Positions 25,616 to 38,787 of a DNA stretch of 64,000 bases are shown in pieces. Position 1 is the stretch's first letter; every line of letters starts with the position of its first letter. The notes below the pieces were generated by a model, which was given only the letters and a program-made list of their open reading frames with translations, was not told where the DNA came from and did no database searches. This DNA comes from Baylisascaris procyonis (Eukaryota; Nematoda; Chromadorea; Rhabditida; Ascarididae): contig JAZARR010000095.1 of the NCBI GenBank assembly GCA_037389465.1, positions 1,622,001 to 1,686,000 on the forward strand, in the 5' to 3' direction. The translations under genes were made by a program, and so were the position numbers.

Positions 25616-28600
25616 CTGATTAGAGATGAATATTCATCATTATTGGCTTAAATACAACATTAAAGCATCATATTATATTCAAATAAATATTAAAATATTT
25701 ATAAAAAATATTAGAATAAATATTGTAAGTACATATTATATTGTTTTATGAAAACTAGAAGAAGTAAAAATAATAGTGGAAAATTTTGTTGCGTCACTCT
25801 TGCTGCCTTGGAAATTTTAAAATTTTTATTTCGCACCAATAGTTTTATCGCTAGATGCAGATAGGACTCTAATCATGGAAAGGATAAATCATATAGTAAT
25901 ATGATTTTATTATAAATGTTAAATTTTTTATAGATATCTATGAAAAGCATGAAAGGATTAGCTTAAATACTTACAAATAAATATATAAGGTGGAAATATT
26001 TTTGTTCAAAATATTAAAGGATTGCATTAAATGATCTATATTTAAGTAACAACATTTTAGAAAATAAATATTTTTTCATCGTTTAAATTTTCTTAAATTC
26101 TCCAAAATTGGGAAGAAATTATTAAAGCATTTGCAAAAATTGTAGAAAATTTAGCGAGTTTTTTTTTTCAGATAAAATCAGGAAGCAACACTGCAAATAT
26201 TATTATAAGCAACCAATCTCTCAAATGTTAAAAATTCTTCGATCATATTATCAATATTTTTTGATCGCTTATCTTAATTTCTCTATTTACCAACAATTTC
26301 TAAAAGTTTTCTTTTTAAATGTTTTCTATAAATATTCCCTTTATAGTTATACTTTTTGTATTCGCATCATAATAGCGTTGAAATTCAATGGTACTATTAA
26401 AAAGGTAAAGAAAAAATTGGCACTGAGTCGGGCAAAATGTGCTACAAAAGTCTAACCGCATTGAATAACAATCCCTCTACGTTATGCATCTTTTTCTCAT
26501 AACGACACCTATCCTTGGATTGCAACTCGAATTTTTTCTCTGCGACTTTTTTTCATCACCCACCCACCCCCCCCCCCCCCCACCTGCACCTAACTCCATT
26601 CACAAAAAAACCTCTCTCTTAAAGCACCAGCGATCGAATCAATTCATCACAGGCGCTGTTTACTTGTCTCGTCGCAGTACCGTTAAGAACTATTTTTGGC
26701 TCATCGGCATTGAGAAAACTTTTTTTTTTGATGATTGAAAATCACAAAAGGCAATAAAGAGGGGATTTTTTTTCTCTGAGAAAATAACACTGACAAGATT
26801 TCATCACTTGAAATAACGTCTCACCAAAATCGACAACTTCAATGCCTCTATAACTAGAATCACTGAGAAAATTTTAGAAAACATCACATATAAGCACTAT
26901 CGATTATGATAAAAATTATTTATGTTTCTTTACATCTTTTAAATGTACACGAAATCGTTTAGCAAAGCTTCATTTACTTCGAAGAAATATTTATATAATA
27001 GTGATTATTATTGATAAGTGATTATATATCATATAGGTAGTGGAAATAAATAAATGCTGGCAATTAGTTGATTATTTTCAGAGAGATAAACGATGGAAAT
27101 TAATAGAAATTGAAAATTTTACCAAAAATTTTTTTTTTGCATTAATTAATTTTTTATTCAAATTATCGATGAATTTTTTTTTTTATTGCGATGAAAAATT
27201 ACTTACATTTATTCAAGTCGTTACTCGATGTCGATGAAACGCTATCAAAAGAAGATTGTGATTTGAGCATATGGAATTATGACTACGAAAAAATATATAT
27301 ATTTTTTTGTGGAATTGTTGATTTGATTAACGAAGAAGCAATAATCCTTTTATCGTTTATTTGCTTTCCTCTGGAAAAAAAAGTGCTCATAATTTTATTG
27401 CACATTGTGATTGGTTAATATTTTCTCAATGAAATCTGCCGTATAATCTACCGTATAATCTCATAGTTCTCATTAGCTTAACGAAATTTCCTTCTAATAA
27501 AATCTCTTCAAGACTTTGGAGAACTATTATCCTACCTTATATAAACTTGGAACGTAAATATTTTTTATTGATAATTTTTCAAAAACTCATAGATGGCAGT
27601 ATCTAGTTGAACGTTAAATATGAAAGAAAGCAATTATTACTGGTAAAATATTAAATAATATTACTACTTATAAAATATATTTTATACCGATATTATAGTT
27701 ATTAAATTCGACGATTAACGAGTAATTTCAAAAAAACGAAAGAGCTAAAATGAGCAAAAATATTATGCGCGTCTTTTCGCTCTTGGTTGAAGCAAACTAT
27801 TCATTTTTATTAGCTGAAATATTAAATTATTACTAAAATATAAATCTAAAAATGGAATAAATATTAAAGATATTGAGTGAAATGTTTTTCATTGGAAGAA
27901 AGACAACAAGAAAAATCAATAGATAAGGTGTCAAACACATGATTAGGTGTCAAAAATAACAAGAAAACCTGTTATTATAACACATCTCCTAGTTAATATG
28001 TTCTAAGCAGCACATTATTTTGCTTATTAGAAACGTTGTTAATGAACCTATAATTCACAGCATACATCAATTGCTTCATTGGATTATACCCTCCATATGA
28101 AATGGTCTATCATAATTTAGTATGGGAATTGAGAGGCTATCTGCAGCAATAGTTGATTATTCTTATTTTATAGTTTATTCATGTATTAAAGGCAAGCGAG
28201 TGATTCTCTAACCTCATGCTCTAATCCTTTGAAGTTCCTTTTTTTTTCACGGCTAATAATCTTGCATCACAGTTGAGTTTTTTTCAACACGAACTAATTA
28301 AATTTAGAGAATTTACTGAGAATTTAGATAGAATAAAATAAGCAAAAGCAGTGTGACAAAGAATTTGGTAGCACTTATTATTTTCGCACATCTCCCCTCG
28401 ATCTTTCTATAAATAATTTTCAGAAATTATTAGCAAAAACATATATGCGAAAAAAAAAATATTTCGATGCCTTAATTAACCGGTTTATTCGCATAAATGT
28501 TCGATAAAATATCATTTTATTTTCCACCTAATTGGCTTAAAATGGAAGTCCGTCCGACGTAAGGCACACTGAAACTTTTTCTTTGTAAATAACCATCTAT

Positions 28601-28734
28601 AAATTCACATGAAGATGAGGGATCAAAGTGAAATTCGCGCTAGCTAGTCAACGAACTGTCCATATCATACCCATTAATTTGTTTGAGTTTTATTGACTCA
28701 CGATGGATAGACGAACAAAAACATAAATACGTAT

Positions 28735-28790
28735 AAACACACATATATACACACATACATACATACATACGTGCGCACACATTATTTATA
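28735..28790. repeat. ACAC/ACATAC simple repeat
   Basis: A run of ACACACATATATACACACATACATACATAC type with short interruptions. Confidence 0.85.
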
Positions 28791-28830
28791 TATACCAACA
28801 TATATGCGTACACGTACGATGTCGCCATGT

Positions 28831-28960
28831 AACCATTTGAAGAAAATTAAACCACTTTAATTAAAGTGAACCGCTCGAATAAAGCTAGACCGCCTTAGTA
28901 AAAATAACGCTTTAGTGAAATAAACCATTTGAATTAAACTTAACCACTTTCACAGAACTA
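28831..28960. repeat. Diverged 19-bp minisatellite, about seven units
   Basis: Consecutive units such as AACCATTTGAAGAAAATTA, AACCACTTTAATTAAAGTG, AACCGCTCGAATAAAGCTA and AACCATTTGAATTAAACTT are each 19 bp and start AACC or a one-base variant (GACC). One unit is shortened to 16 bp. The second unit contains the palindrome CACTTTAATTAAAGTG. Confidence 0.8.
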
Positions 28961-29612
28961 CGCAATGAAAGTACATATTAATTTCTAGGCAATAACATCT
29001 TATTATGCCGACAATTCTGGAAATCTAATTGACAATTAATTTAGATATGTCAAGAAGGGGCACAATATTACACTTAGCGCACAAAAGAACAGAGAATTAT
29101 TTTAGATGAACGAATTGGTCTCAGTGAAACGGGTTGTATTGCGATCATATCTTTTCATTTGCTCATTGCTCTCTCTTCAAGGAATACAATCGACATTTAA
29201 CAGCGCTGCAAAACCGACATCTTAAATGAACTCTATACATCGATATGATTCAATAAGAATAACAATAAATTTCATTCATTGTGTGAATAAAACTTCTCCA
29301 CTTAAATATAATTGCATTCGTTGTTCATCGGCATTACAAAAAAAAGAACCTATCATCTGAATTTATAGGAATTTACAATATTGATTATCTTTTGTATATT
29401 TTTGTAATCTGTTGGAGGTCACAATAAGATGAAATTGCATCTATGCGTATGTATTGCACGCATTTCAAATTATTTGATCGACCGTATCTCTGCACTAGAC
29501 ATTAACCCCTGGAGGTGCCATTAAAATTCACAAATAAGATGTACTGCATAAATATTTGACTGTGACAAAAAGAAATACATTTTTGGTTGAAGACTTCACT
29601 AATCGGTCGATC

Positions 29613-29867
29613 TCATAGGAAAACGAAATTGTCATGCATTTCTAACGTTTTATTCGATATATGGGCAAGTGACTGATCTGGTGGGCTGAAATGCAAAATG
29701 GTACGACGTTGCAGCCTCTCTGATTTCGTTTTCAACTTGTTTCTCTTAATCCGTTCTAAATTATGATACTGAGTATATCCTTGCATAGATAAGTGATAGG
29801 TACCATAGATATCGCAAAAATGGAAATCTATGTATTGCTCATATAGCTCAGTTGAAACAACTTTGCA
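29613..29867 (-). CDS. Candidate terminal exon, 84 residues, unknown
   Basis: A strong acceptor (GAGTTTTTGCAG) leads directly into an open frame to a TGA at 29613-29615. The reading is hydrophilic and balanced in composition (CKVVSTELYEQYIDFHF near the start, LERIKRNKLKTKSERLQRR in the middle). No upstream exon or polyadenylation signal was identified, and no family is recognised. An open frame of this length is possible by chance. Confidence 0.25.
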   Translation of the reverse strand, partial: CKVVSTELYEQYIDFHFCDIYGTYHLSMQGYTQYHNLERIKRNKLKTKSERLQRRTILHFSPPDQSLAHISNKTLEMHDNFVFL

Positions 29868-30327
29868 CTGCAAAAACTCTTTTGCATTTGCGGATAGTGA
29901 AATGTGGAAATGCTAGCCGGAATGTTACGATGATGACCTCAACAAGAATAGATCTATTTCACTAAAATTAATCAAGTGGAAATATCGCATTATTATTTCA
30001 ATAATAAATTTCTAAAAAAAAAAAAAAAAATTGACTGTTGAATTTTACGAAGTGAGCAAGTCAAATATTTTTTGATAGCGAATATTCTTTTGAGATGGTT
30101 TTGCTTGACGTTCCCGACTCCGACAACAATAGATCCATCCTCACCTTAACCTCTCAAGGTCAGTAGATCTTGTAGTGTTTGATGGAGATAAGATATGCGA
30201 AAAATGGTTGATCAAACATCACGTTCTGAAGTGGTTTCTTTAGCGCCTTAAAAATTTCGTGTGCAGCACCCTCAATGCACAGACAAGCGATAACAATAAC
30301 GATGTGCACTTATTTCTGTATCAGTGA

Positions 30328-30545
30328 TATTCAGTAGTGTGCAACGATTGCATTATTCACTTGTGTTGAGTGTTGCTCAATATAACAATGCAATATTTTA
30401 TAGTGTTCGGTTGTTTAATAGCGCTATTCAATAATATTATTCAATATTTGTATATAAAATAATATACAACAATGTTTCATTGAGTATTTTTCAGCGGCGT
30501 TGCTCAATATTTTAATATTCATTGTTATTCAGTAATGTGCAATAT
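30328..30545. repeat. Diverged direct repeats (TATTCAGTARTGTGCAA / GTTGCTCAATAT)
   Basis: TATTCAGTAGTGTGCAA at 30328 recurs as TATTCAGTAATGTGCAA at about 30526, and TGTTGCTCAATAT near 30371 recurs as CGTTGCTCAATAT near 30499. TTCAATAATATTATTCAATAT lies between them. This looks like two copies of one roughly 170-200 bp unit, heavily diverged. Confidence 0.55.
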
Positions 30546-33275
30546 GTTTATTGCAAATAACAACAGCAATAGTAGTAAAATAAATATTGGCGATGATCAA
30601 ACGCGTATGAATTCAACAATAAAATTGAATAAATATAAACTATAATGCATTTTTTGCAAAAAAAAATGCAAAAATTGAATTGCATCTTTTTCGGATATCT
30701 AAACATTATTAGATTAGTTGATATTTTGAATGAAATCGTTGCATGTTTTTAGAAATTAAAATTTGAAGATTTTTGCAACGCTGATGGTGCAATTAATTAT
30801 GAATTATGAATGCTATTGCGAGTTATGCAACGATTAATTTGTCGTTAAGTAAATTATGCAAAATCGACGTTGATCACGAATTTCTCAAAAAAATAAATTT
30901 AAAAAAATAAAGCAATTAACTATTTTGAATCAAATTGAATAGTATAATATAATTTTGTGAAAAATATTCTAAAATGAATTTGATATAAGACTGCTGAACG
31001 TCTTACCTTGCAAGTTTGAGTGCCCTCATTTCACAATTTTTTCGCTCGTCTGTTGTTATATTTTCCCATAAACTTTTTTTTTTCTTATGATACATTATAC
31101 TTCATTTTCTTGATTTTTTGTAAAATGTTATAGCAATGCAATAACTAATAGCACCTTAACAAATTCATATCTTCTAAATCCCATTTAATTCACTCGAAAA
31201 TTACACCAATATTTTACTAATCTTAGTTTCTATATGATGTTGAGTAGAATTTTCAATATTACCTTATAATTTTTCACATTATTTCTTCTGTTCCTTATCG
31301 AATTTAGCAAATACGAGCAAGAAAACATTATATACTCTGCTTAGTTGACAGTGAAATGTTTCAGAAACGAATAAAAATGCTTTACTTGTCATTAGCATTA
31401 TATATTCGTAACATCTGTCTATACAATGAGTGTATATTGCTAAAAATTAGCTTCAATCACCATTCGTATGTTTTAGTGTAAAATAGATTCGATAGTATTT
31501 ATGTGCTCAGAAAATATACTAACAAATTCGTAATATTAACAATATACACCAAAAAGTTTTGTTAAATTTGAAAAATCTCTTCATTTTTTTTTCGAAAGCA
31601 ATTTTTACTTATAAATGAAAATGTATAGTTGAAGTGTTTCTTTCGAAAATAATTATGAATAAGCTTTGCTCCAATTAGACTAAAGTGAGTCGATAAGAAT
31701 TTCATCGGAAAGGTAACGCTACAAAAAAAAAAAAAACTTCAGCTAGAAAATTTTAAAAAGTAGTAATAATTGTTAAACTCATTCAAAAGTATTAAGCGGC
31801 GAGTTTATTAACGATTAAAACGTTAGCAGCTAGCTACTCATTTTATGCCAGAGATAAGCGAAAGACTCACAAATGTTATTTATATCCTTCACTGCTAATG
31901 TTTTAATTTAATTAACTAGATGCGATTAGCTCAGCTAATTGTGCTTTTTAATATCTACCTTTAGATCCGTCCTAAATTGCTAAACTTTTTAATAATTTCG
32001 CATATAAAATAAGATCACCTAGAAGTTTCTAAGATTTAATCTTCTTTTATAAATAAATGAAAAAGTAAATGCAATTAAATATCAAATTTTTTCGAATTAA
32101 TTTAGCATTTTGTGCAATATTCTCCACAGAAATACATAACAAATAAATGATTGTACAATGAATTTCATGCAGGTTACGATGCCATTTCTATGGATTGTTG
32201 AAATGTTTCAACGAGATTGTTGCCCTTCATTTATCGTGCAAATACGCTTTTCTCAATTGCTATTGTTTCAAATGTATTCGTTGTTTTTTCTTTTCCTTCT
32301 TTTTTTTGAATGAATAACATCAATGATGACCTGTATAGAAGTTTCTTTTTACGTGAATTAGGTCATGACGCTCTTTAGAGAGGAGTTTTCCATATTGCGG
32401 ACATTTTGTGGTCGCTTATTTTAGGTGCGTTTTGTTTTATTTCCACTCATCATTACATTCATAGTGATTTAAGAAGCAGTCGTTTTCCAATTTCTGAATC
32501 CATTACATTCATATAGTGATTCCAATTCGATTGTTGAATGATCTACGTATCGTCTTCGCTAATCTAATGTTGTAGTGACGAATATATGTGGAATGTTATG
32601 CTTCCTCTTATCTCATCTCTTTCATTCCCTCCATCCATCGATCAAAAAATTTATTTGGGAATATCAATTTCCACTGATTGAGCATGCATATTACGAGAGC
32701 AAATGTTGGCGCATAGAGAATGAAGACCTGTAAGCGGTGCATCGTTGCAACGTCAGATATGTGCGTATGTATGTATATGCCTATACCCGTCTGATTTTGA
32801 CTACAGAATTACTGAAGCTAGAATTACGAAATTTAATCGATATAATACAGATTAGTGAATTATCGGCTATACCACATTTCGCTTATCATGCATTTAATTT
32901 TTGCGGTTTTGCCCTTCAAACCGACGGAATTACAAGAAAAAAGTAACGCTTTTATCAAGAATTTCCGCCAGGTATTTGACTAATTAATTAAAACACTGGA
33001 AGGAATGCAGATCAACATATCGTAGGAGCTAATTCGAAATGCTTTTCCCCATTCATTCATCAATCGGCAGTCATGAAATATGTTTGAATTTTAGTTTCAA
33101 CTTTCAGTTAATAGTAATTATTTTTAATTTGTTCGATAATTTCTCAACTTCCAATATAACAAATTTTGAAATTTTTTTTTGCGCATATATGCATCTAGCT
33201 GGATTGTCATTGATATGAATTTTAGAATATTCGCAAAAAAAACTTCACCGATTTTGTAATTTAAACACTTTTTAA

Positions 33276-33283
33276 TGCTTCAG
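33276..33283 (+). promoter_or_regulatory. Splice acceptor 2 nt upstream of the secreted-protein ATG
   Basis: AATGCTTCAG ends at 33283 and the ATG is at 33286. It may be a trans-splice acceptor or the end of a 5' UTR intron. Confidence 0.45.
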
Positions 33284-33285
33284 AT

Positions 33286-35306
33286 ATGATTCATAAACGA
33301 TTTCTACAGATTGTTTTTCTCTTATCAGCAGTATTCTTGAGTTGGATTTTTGCTTGTTCACCGACACCTCCAGCGCCAGGTAAAAATTTTATTTCGTTGT
33401 TTTTTTTCCGTTTCTTCATGTTATACGTTATCATCATGTCAGAATTACATGATTGTTCCATAATTTTAATAAGCTTTTTGCTAACGTATTCAAACAATAT
33501 GGGAAATAAAAGGTGAAATTCGAGTGAGAGAGGGAGGTTGGGAAGGGAACGGGACAATAAAACATTCATATTTTATCTTCTAGCTCCTTGTATAAACCTT
33601 TTGCAACATTTATGCTGGAAATGCTCTTAAATATTCCTTGCGGCTTATCGTCTTTTTTCATTCCAAGAGTAAAAATTGTCCTCCACATCAAGGAATCATC
33701 TAAGTGCGTACATTCTGCTTGAATTGTTTATAAATAATATCTTAAGAGGACATATTCTATTCAACGGATAAATTAGGGCTTTGGAAGGCGCATATGAAGA
33801 AAGAATTCCGTGTCCCATGGAATATCAACGTGATAGGTGAATAGAGAGAGTACTGCTAAAACAGGAAACCTTCCGGTATTATTTTCGATCAGTATAACAG
33901 CAGATTCGATGCTGGAGAAGCTATAAATGCAACAAATAGAAGATGCTCATCCATTGGAGTTGAAAAACGAATCTTTTTGGTGCAATCTTCTTTTTGTATT
34001 CTGAAAATCTCATCTAAGAACCATAACGGAGGTATTTGCATAGATGCAAAGTTATTTTTATACATAACCACTTCAGCTTTCCATTCCTATCGGATATCGT
34101 ATAGCTATCCCTTCACATATATACGAATTTTTCCAGAAGTGGAAACACCACATTCAGTGTGCCAAAATTCCCTGCCCCCTCCGCCGAATAATTTCAGGTG
34201 AATTCCTTCTCAGTGTGCCGATTGGTGATCTCATTTTTAAACGGTTGCATTTCGTATTCAGCATGTTGGCAAATTTTAATTTAGTATGCTAAGAATGGAG
34301 TTCGCTTATGTGCATCTTTTGATGCATAACGAAAATAGACAAAACCCATCCATGAATAAGCGATCGTCATTTAATGAAACATGCAAACCTTGAATGTCTG
34401 TGAAAGAATGCGAGATGAGGGATATTCGGTAGTGATAAGGAGACCTGATAGTGATAAGACAGTGATAACATTATAACATTGTTCTTATGTAATAGCGTTC
34501 TTTTTAGTGTGCATGCAACCAGCCAATACGGCCGCATTGATCTTCAATACCGCAGACGTAACGCTAAACGACGTTCAATTTGGTTACAACAATTCAATTC
34601 CCGGACAATCAGCAACGAGTGTCGGTGAGATAATCTTTGAATGGCAATAGTTTCTGCTTTAGCAAAATACTGAGCATTTAGAATCCCCAACAATAAACTA
34701 TGCTAATCGTAAAAGAGAGCAACATTGGCAGCACAATTCAAGTTAACCTTAGACAATGCACTGCACTACAGAGTCAAATGTTTTCACTAATAGAAAAAAT
34801 TCGAGTGAATAGAAGCAAATTTGAAAGAGACTGTGGCATTAAACACCTATAAAAGATAAATTCATGATGAATATTGTGATTAGCAAGCAACACTAGTTGA
34901 ATTTTGGAACAATGCAATGCTTCCAATACGCTCTACACAACTTTCGTGCTTTTTGTCCTCTATCGAAGCCGGAGGTTGGCGATGAAACTTATACTCTTTA
35001 CAAGAATTCGGCAACCTTCTACAGATACGCTAATGATTAACAATTTAACGATTACGAGACAGTAAGAGATGGAAAAATGACCAATGTTTCGAGTGTCTTT
35101 ATGGAAACGATAAATTTTATTGTTGGCTTTTGTGAAATGTTCTGAGTTCATTGAAGAAAAATAAGACCAAGGTGATTAATGTGCGGTGGTTCAATTGAGA
35201 GCGATCTTGAATGGCGCAATTTTGTTATGTCAACAAATGATTTCAAAGAAACATCCATGGAAGATGCAACATGTTCAAGTAAACTCCCAGTGATGGGTAC
35301 GCAGTC

Positions 35307-35349
<43 letters not shown>

Positions 35350-37395
35350 TCACGATGCACTAATTTATTAAACCGACGACTCCCAGCATTTGCTCAACAA
35401 CGTTCTCGTTCGTGATAAAATGATACTTGAATGGCGGAATTCTTGCAGTTTGCCGAAGGATAGAAAGATATTTTCTGTTACCCGAAATTTGGCAAAATTT
35501 TTCGCGCGGATGAACTTAAGGCTTCGAGTAGGAGCAAGCAATGAGGCATGGCAAGCAAATATGCAAATTTAAGAAGCATAGTAAGCAAATATGCAAATTT
35601 TGTGACTTGAGAAGAGAACAAATTACGATAGTAGAGAATGAATTCCTTGTAATTATTATTATTTATTAGTGTAAATCAATGAATATGGCAATGAAACATT
35701 GATCGATAAAATATCGCCACAGTTTAGTAAATGCAGTATATTTATATATTCATATCACTGTGCAAATGAGGCTCAAAAATCTTTCTCTGAATGAAGATTA
35801 TCGGCTTCAGTGAGCAAAAAAAAAAAAAAAAAGAAGTGGAAACATAGACAAATCGGTCATAAATCAATAATGAAACATTGTTGATCAAAAAGTCGCTTTG
35901 CAGTCTTAAAAAATTACCTTTTTTTTCAGGTGAGTGTGCTTGTACGAGCGGAGCAACTCAATACTATTATGCTGGATCTACGAACACGAATTGGAATAGC
36001 TATTTGGATGGTACAGTTCCGCTTATCATGACACTGGATTGCGGATCGAGAAATGCGGCGAATATCACTTCGATGTGCGTATGTGTCTCAGATACCGAAT
36101 GCTATACTCGAAACTCGGCTGGCATGAGTGTATCGCTTGCACCCTTCTGTATGGGTAGGTATTTTCATTATTCCAACGTGTAAATCAAGCGGAAAATTGA
36201 AACAATCCTCATGTTGATCATACGAACAGTATTTATGCGCAATCTTTTTTAGCATTTCTTCAAAGGCTATATCGATCGAACAAATGGAAAAATATTTCTA
36301 TTCATGTTTAATGTTTAATGAATTCTGAGCGGAGTACCCTAGCTAATGTGGATAAATTTTTTTTTCTGGCTTATATTTTAATTATTCCACATACTTTTTT
36401 CCTAAATTTTAACATATTTCAATGCTGACTGGATGCGACTTGAATCCATATATGCAAAATTTGCTGTGCATTATTGTTGCAGAAATTTTTCTTCTTAAGA
36501 TGGAATGATATCAAGGAAACAATTCGAACATGAAGAGCTTTTCATTGCTCTTTCAAGGAAGAATATTTTTTGGAACTTCTTAAGAATTACCAAATAAAAT
36601 GAATGCATTAGCAAAAATATCAAGCATGCTTATCTATGAATAAAATTGTGAAAATTTTTGAAAATATTCATTTAAAATATTGGAAATGCAGTTTGGAGAA
36701 AAAGATCATTATTCTTTTTAAATTCTATGCTATTATAGATTCGGCCTTTGGCACTTATTTTTCTACTCAATAAACTCTCTTATTCGTTCAAGTTTTAAAT
36801 ATATACCCGAAAAAAAAGAATATTCCTCATTATTTTTTCTTATGCAAAAAAAAAAAACCCACAAAAGATGAACTTACAATTTACAAATCTTGAAAAGAAT
36901 GCCCACAAATGAATGAGAAAAAATTTTCATTGAAAATAACATGCGAAAATTTTCACGAAAATTGTATTATAATTCACTTTTGAATTGAAAATATTAGAGA
37001 AATAACTATTGATCATTTAGCAAGAAGAAAAAAATCTTAGTCGCAATCATAAAGAATTCTGATGAATGTTGACTAGAGCAATAAACTCATCTCATGATTC
37101 TTGTCAAAGATATTCGTTTTTATAGAGGCAATATGATAGCGTTATACTACTATTATCAACACCTTCAGGCAATATTCACATTCTTTTAGGTGGTGTATGC
37201 GGTGCATATATGCTTATTAATGGTCCAGATGCTAGTCAAATGGATCGATTTGGTGGTGGCGGTTTACCAATACCCGTTACAGGACAATTTACCAATGGTG
37301 TACTGAATACACTGCCTGGCACTTATCCAATTATAAGATCTATTAGTTGTAATGGATGTCCCACTCAAGTATCAACTACATGCACAGCTGCTTAA
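33286..37395 (+). CDS. Secreted cysteine-containing protein, 213 residues, four phase-1-bounded exons
   Basis: Exons 33286-33379, 34508-34624, 35930-36154 and 37190-37395 are joined by GT-AG introns, all three in phase 1. The product starts with a signal peptide (FLQIVFLLSAVFLSWIFA|CS), then a short Pro-rich stretch (SPTPPAP). Two of the mature exons open with a cysteine motif (CMQPANTAALIF; ECACTSGATQYYY), the third carries CVCVSDTECYTR, and the last exon is Gly-rich then ends in SISCNGCPTQVSTTCTAA. There is an N-glycosylation site (NITS), no membrane span and no GPI-type tail. AATAAA lies at 37423. The even cysteine pairs suggest a disulfide-bonded extracellular domain, possibly of the nematode C6 type, but the spacing was not verified and I do not assign a family. 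Confidence 0.85.
34137..34197 (+). other. Unused cassette-like exon inside the secreted-protein gene
   Basis: ATTTTTCCAG|AAGTGG to TTTCAG|GTGAATT bounds 61 nt that continue exon 1 in open frame (VETPHSVCQNSLPPPPNNF). Because 61 is not a multiple of three, including it shifts the downstream exons out of the frame that keeps the cysteine pattern. It may be an alternative exon or a decoy. Confidence 0.35.
35309..35347. repeat. (TA)n microsatellite
   Basis: About 19 TA units in the intron between the second and third exons of the secreted-protein gene. A short near-repeat (TTGAATGGCG) occurs on both sides, at about 35207 and 35429. Confidence 0.95.
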
Positions 37396-37422
37396 TTAGA
37401 AATAATCGAAATTACTCGTTGA

Positions 37423-37428
37423 AATAAA
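37423..37428 (+). terminator. Polyadenylation signal AATAAA of the secreted-protein gene
   Basis: AATAAA in GTTGAAATAAATGC, 28 nt beyond the TAA at 37393-37395. Confidence 0.75.
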
Positions 37429-38096
37429 TGCATCGATTATTCTATCAAATTAACTAATTGAAATTATCATTAATTAATTAATTAATGAAATAATTATTGT
37501 TAATTTTTTTTTTCAAAACGATTTCTTTCGTTTATGATAGATGTTGAATACTTAAATAATAGCAATAATATTTGAATATTTTTTTACAAAATAATATTCG
37601 CATGGTTTTTATATCACTATTCTTCAGAAATTGAAATATTCCTATATATGTTCTTTGAGAAAAAAAATTTAATAAGCATTTTCCTTCAAAAAAAAAAAAA
37701 AAAGAATTTTGGATCAAGATAAGAATACTCTATAGGAATTATAAGTTTCCACTTCGTTGGAACAAAATTTCTTTGCGATTTTTTTTTTTTTTGGTGATTT
37801 AAAGTGCCATCTTATTATAAATTAGCACCTCAACTATTGCGTATATGTATGAGCGCTGCAAAATTCAAGATGTTTGCTATTAAGTACCCTAAATGTATAA
37901 CATAAATGGGCTTTTAAGTGGCCTAATTTATGGCCTAGTTAAGTATGCATTATTGTTGATAAATAGAAAGCACTATCAATAATAGCATTTATGTAATGAT
38001 AATCAAATTATGAGATTTTATTCGATTATCAATGAAAATGAAGCAAAATAAAAAGCCGTCTCTATTTCGCTTTTATATGAATTTGAGTGATACTCT

Positions 38097-38139
<43 letters not shown>

Positions 38140-38142
38140 TTT
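38097..38142. repeat. (TTTA)n microsatellite
   Basis: Eleven or so uninterrupted TTTA units. Confidence 0.95.
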
Positions 38143-38508
38143 CAATGAACAGCATTTATATTTCAAGAGTGATACTCATCACTTCAAGAAAAAAAAACTA
38201 TAATTAAAGTGGCAGCAGTTAGAAAAAAAAAGTGCCAAAATATTTCGAAATATACAAAAAAAAAACAAAAACAAATTCAATTGGGTATTTATTTTATTCA
38301 TTTCTCTTTCATCGATATTGTATATAGCATATTTCTTTATGGATGGATATCTTTTAGTATAATAAAAAAAAAATGTTTCTTTGCAGATTCGACTCCTTTT
38401 TCAGCTGTCTAATAATGTTTTAATATTTTCGTTGGGTAATCTTTTTTGCCATTCCATTGAAAAATTCATGTTGTTCAATGTTTTTTTTTTCATTGTTGTT
38501 ATAAGGTA

Positions 38509-38787
38509 ATGTTGAATGCTGTTGCAATGATTGTGTGTGCAAGAGGATATCCCGTTTATTGTGAATTTGTCTATAAATTTTTTTCAATTATGAGAAATTT
38601 GACGTTTTACTCGTATTCGTTGGAAAGAGCGCCATCAAAACATAAATTTCGAAACGCCGGAAGGCTACGCAAGCGGGAAACAACACTTAAGATTGTTACA
38701 AGTTTAAGCGTAGATTTCAACGAATCCAAAATCCACCTTCGGAATTTTCGGCTCTTTGCACTGATTCAACTCATCAAGGGTGCATAA
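38509..38787 (+). other. Unassigned open frame, basic, 92 residues
   Basis: An open frame with a basic middle part (ERAPSKHKFRNAGRLRKRE). The opposite strand over 38690-38800 is also open and reads acidic (TLDELNQCKEPKIPKVDF, then FVEIYA and stop). Neither has splice sites or homology I recognise. It may be a decayed gene or element fragment, or chance. Confidence 0.15.

Larger units (their letters stand above)
25620..33280. other. Mostly non-coding region between two genes
   Basis: It probably contains undetected 5' exons of the DEP/DUF547 gene. A weak minus-strand exon-like piece is at about 27197-27241 (VSSTSSNDLNK, donor GTAAGTAAT), but the opposite strand is open too. Other contents are a C-run near 26568-26581, a CA/TA-type repeat at 28735-28790, a 19-bp minisatellite at 28831-28960, a candidate exon at 29613-29867 and a diverged repeat at 30328-30545. 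Confidence 0.4.

Noticed and set aside
26484..26738. Plus-strand frame with a proline run
   Set aside because: The prolines come from a poly-C tract; no splice sites or homology.
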